The notes under the pieces are model-generated. The model was not told the origin of the DNA and did no database searches. It worked only from the letters and a program-made list of their open reading frames with translations. Shown piece after piece: positions 61,886-64,000 of a stretch of 64,000 bases of DNA (within the stretch, counting starts at the first letter, position 1; every line of letters begins with the position of its first letter). The translations under genes and the position numbers were made by a program. Source of the DNA: Macrosoma leucophasiata (lineage: Eukaryota; Arthropoda; Insecta; Lepidoptera; Hedylidae); NCBI GenBank assembly GCA_036365455.1, contig JAWQUS010000010.1, positions 20,756,501-20,820,500 on the forward strand, in the 5' to 3' direction.

Positions 61886-63070
61886 CTAGTTTAAATTATA
61901 ATAATACAGAGTTCGTCCTCCATCCCCATAACCACCACTAGACAGCGAGGCCATACAGTGTGTATTTCCTCGCTGTGCTGGAGAATACTCCACGTCTCTA
62001 GTGATGGAAGATGTAGACTGAGGTTCAATATATGAACACTCTGCTTTGTCATGTACAATACAATTTGTAACATTTATGTTACTGTCCAACAAATAATTGT
62101 TTTTAGTTACATTTTCCATAACTATGTTAATATTATAAGCTATAAATGTAGCTAGTAAAGTTCTACATTTCTTAGGAAGAAACATAGCGTCCTGAGTCAG
62201 TTTAAAACCACTAATAAATTTATTAGTGTCAAAATACAATAATTTGTCACTATGACGACAAGACAATGTATGTATTACATTATTCAAATAATAAATAGAG
62301 TTATTTTCCCTTTGTGTTAATAATTGTGAATAAGGGAGTGCGCACATCATTACATTTTTTAAATTCATTTTCAGTAAGGTGTCAATACCATCAACAATGT
62401 CCTTTTTTTTAAGACCTAAGCTATTCCCAAACAGAATGATCACAGATGTATTACTATTAATTTTTGTGTTCTCTATTTTGCCAATTAATTGCTTAAAAGT
62501 TAAATATGGGTAGCAATGGTTGATTATGTTATGATTGAGGTGGTCTTTTAGTAGAGGTCCAAAACCTGAACCTAATTTGTCACAAAATAACATTGTACTG
62601 CATATGTTCATATTACAATTATTTTTCTTTATAATGGGAGAAACAATTTGAGGCACAGAGGTAGGAGGACAATCAGTCTCAGCAATTAAATATTTGTTAG
62701 TTAGTGACTCATATCTCTCCGCATTATATGTTACCAAGTCGACTAACTCACCAGCCTCCTGCAAATGCTGAGAAAGCTTAGTCTGAGCCGCTTCATATTT
62801 TACAAAAATTGACTTGATTTCTAATTCCTTTTGGAGTAATTGGCTTTGTAAGTCTTGTAAGTCAGTCTCATGAGAGAGCTTTGAATATTCTAATTCAAAG
62901 CAATAGGAATCCAGCTTTTTTAATAAATTGGAACGCTGTTCTTTTAACTTACAATTAGATTTTATTGTATATTTCTGAGATTTTAATAACTTTTGTTTCT
63001 TTTTAAGTTTTTTAACAAGACGTTTATATTTTTTACACTGATTACTACTACTAAAAAGTGGACACGGCAT
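61886..63070 (-). CDS. LINE ORF1, coiled-coil with C-terminal SGNH-like region
   Basis: 394 codons, intact, ATG at 63070. Residues 1-55 are strongly basic (KKYKRLVKKLKKKQKLLK), suiting nucleic-acid binding. Residues 45-115 form a heptad-rich coiled coil. Residues ~155-330 have alternating strands and helices with CDKLGSGFG, VIILFGNSLG, and LKNVMMCALPYSQL. I read these as a diverged SGNH-hydrolase (esterase-like) fold, as known from ORF1 of some CR1-type LINEs. The usual catalytic serine block is not obvious and no CCHC knuckles are present. The last ~60 residues are low-complexity (SSGGYGDGG). The role would be RNA packaging; the hydrolase-like reading is inference. Confidence 0.75.
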   Translation of the reverse strand: MPCPLFSSSNQCKKYKRLVKKLKKKQKLLKSQKYTIKSNCKLKEQRSNLLKKLDSYCFELEYSKLSHETDLQDLQSQLLQKELEIKSIFVKYEAAQTKLSQHLQEAGELVDLVTYNAERYESLTNKYLIAETDCPPTSVPQIVSPIIKKNNCNMNICSTMLFCDKLGSGFGPLLKDHLNHNIINHCYPYLTFKQLIGKIENTKINSNTSVIILFGNSLGLKKKDIVDGIDTLLKMNLKNVMMCALPYSQLLTQRENNSIYYLNNVIHTLSCRHSDKLLYFDTNKFISGFKLTQDAMFLPKKCRTLLATFIAYNINIVMENVTKNNYLLDSNINVTNCIVHDKAECSYIEPQSTSSITRDVEYSPAQRGNTHCMASLSSGGYGDGGRTLYYYNLN

Positions 63071-63100
63071 AATGGTATCACATAAACATTACTAGCGATC

Positions 63101-63889
63101 GGCCGAATGTGTTTTGAACCGAATACAAACTTAAATTTTGCCGCTTTTTTTCGTGACTGATATGACTTGACTTGTTAACATACCGACTTCAATTATTTAT
63201 CATTTAATCACATTAAAAAAAAGAGAAAATTAAAGTTGTGCCTGAGAAGTGAGAGTGAGAATTGGTTGTAGAATATTTTTCAAACCCCAATGGTAAAGGC
63301 ATACCCCAAATTTAATTTCTTATTTTTGGGACAGATTCTTTTATTTTTTATGATATAACCAAAGATATTTTCGCGCCAAGATAAGCTTCACCCACTTACA
63401 ATTGTTGAAGCAGTTTTATGAAAAGCGTACCTATGTATTGTCAATCTCTTTAAAAAATACGTTCCATTAATTTTCACATTTCTCCCACAAACCACCGTTT
63501 ATATTCAAGAGATATTAATTAGTATCTTTACTTTTAATCTACTTATTAGGCGATACGAAGTTCGTCAGGACAGTTAGTATCATATAATTATTTTTCAATT
63601 TCTTTAGTGTATATATTAAAACAATATTTTATATAATACTCCATTTTATTTATAATACTTTATAAAATTATTTAAAAAACCTTTATTTTATTATTTCAAA
63701 ACCGTCTTAAGTTGACAGAAACATAATATCTGTAATTTATGTGCTACGTAACACCAATAGCAGCCTTCACAACATCCTTTCTGGAAAATTGCATGATTCA
63801 TGCAACATTACATTACAAACATATATATCGTTATCACAAAGATATATAGTTATTCGAACATCGATAATGAAAAAAAAATGCCTATGTTC
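63101..63889. other. No recognisable feature (may include LINE 5' UTR)
   Basis: 63101-63260 may be the LINE 5' UTR. The rest is A+T-rich and unassigned. Confidence 0.45.
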
Positions 63890-64000
63890 GCAGTCACACA
63901 ATAGGTATAGCCTGTGTCGTTGGTGCAGTTGTACGTAAAAATATACAAACACGTAGACCCGAAACAAATTTCTATAAGGTATATACATACATATTTGTCC
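63890..64000 (-). repeat. Family A SINE, cut by window end
   Basis: The body from CACAATAGGTATAGCCTGTG to GACCCGAAACAAATTTCTAT is visible. The tRNA-like head lies beyond the window. Confidence 0.7.

Larger units (their letters stand above)
58498..63100 (-). mobile_element. Near-complete LINE (jockey/CR1-type, APE endonuclease)
   Basis: Two-ORF non-LTR retrotransposon: ORF1 63070-61886, ORF2 61820-58941 with one internal stop. A 3' UTR of about 440 bp follows, ending in a (GATTCT)n-type tail at 58498-58525. A 214-bp truncated sibling is at 14393-14606. The 5' end is not sharply defined and no target duplication was found. Domain order and the microsatellite tail place it in the jockey superfamily broadly; the clade (CR1, Rex1, Daphne or other) needs a tree. 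Confidence 0.85.

Noticed and set aside
1..64000. LTR retrotransposon, endogenous virus or toxin gene
   Set aside because: No paired LTRs, no gag/protease/integrase motifs, no envelope or capsid-like frame and no toxin-like sequence were seen.

Overview
The window looks like A+T-rich non-coding DNA from a moth or butterfly (Lepidoptera). No complete host gene is visible. What can be recognised is almost entirely interspersed repeats: tRNA-headed SINEs, A-tailed short repeats, non-autonomous Helitrons ending CTAG before a T, TIR elements (MITEs), two mariner relics, LINE tails and fragments, a Penelope-like element, and one almost complete LINE. The lineage call rests on recognising this mix of families and on T-rich splice sites; no database was searched. 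Family letters (A, B, C and so on) are mine and apply to this window only.

Layout. 1-5,700: foldback repeats (family J), a Helitron with both ends (2574-3445), an 8-bp-TSD element (3811-4149), a LINE C-terminus with its tail, and a 476-bp TIR element (family E). 5,700-13,600: mostly unassigned sequence with Helitron pieces and two of the three copies of a 233-bp TA-flanked MITE (family D), plus a CpG-rich block near 9.2-9.4 kb that could be a promoter/first exon. 13,600-21,970: dense SINEs and family C repeats, a LINE fragment nested in a family C copy, and two decayed exons: a THAP zinc-finger exon on the minus strand (16772-16949) and, on the plus strand (15986-16128), a fragment I associate from memory with insect SWIM/YqaJ-type proteins. 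22,218-22,302: a well-formed exon candidate with polypyrimidine tract, AG acceptor, ATG and GTGAGT donor. 22,300-33,700: unassigned DNA interrupted by SINEs, a Harbinger-like MITE and LINE relics. 33,864-35,144 and 48,829-50,129: two mariner copies with different inactivating lesions. 44,650-45,372: a compact Penelope-like element with a GIY-YIG reading frame, 133-bp identical inverted repeats and a 13-bp target-site duplication. 56,042-57,074: an 83-bp minisatellite whose variants are strictly linked. 57,695-58,365: an 8-bp-TSD TIR element inserted in a LINE tail. 58,498-63,100: a near-complete LINE on the minus strand, with coiled-coil ORF1, an APE endonuclease/reverse transcriptase ORF2 broken by a single stop codon, and a (GATTCT)n-type tail.

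Functionally, the autonomous machinery present is all damaged (mariner transposases, LINE ORF2 with one stop) or partial (Penelope endonuclease only). The many short repeats look like passengers of absent helpers. Host-gene evidence is limited to isolated exon-like islands, consistent with a large intron or an intergenic region.
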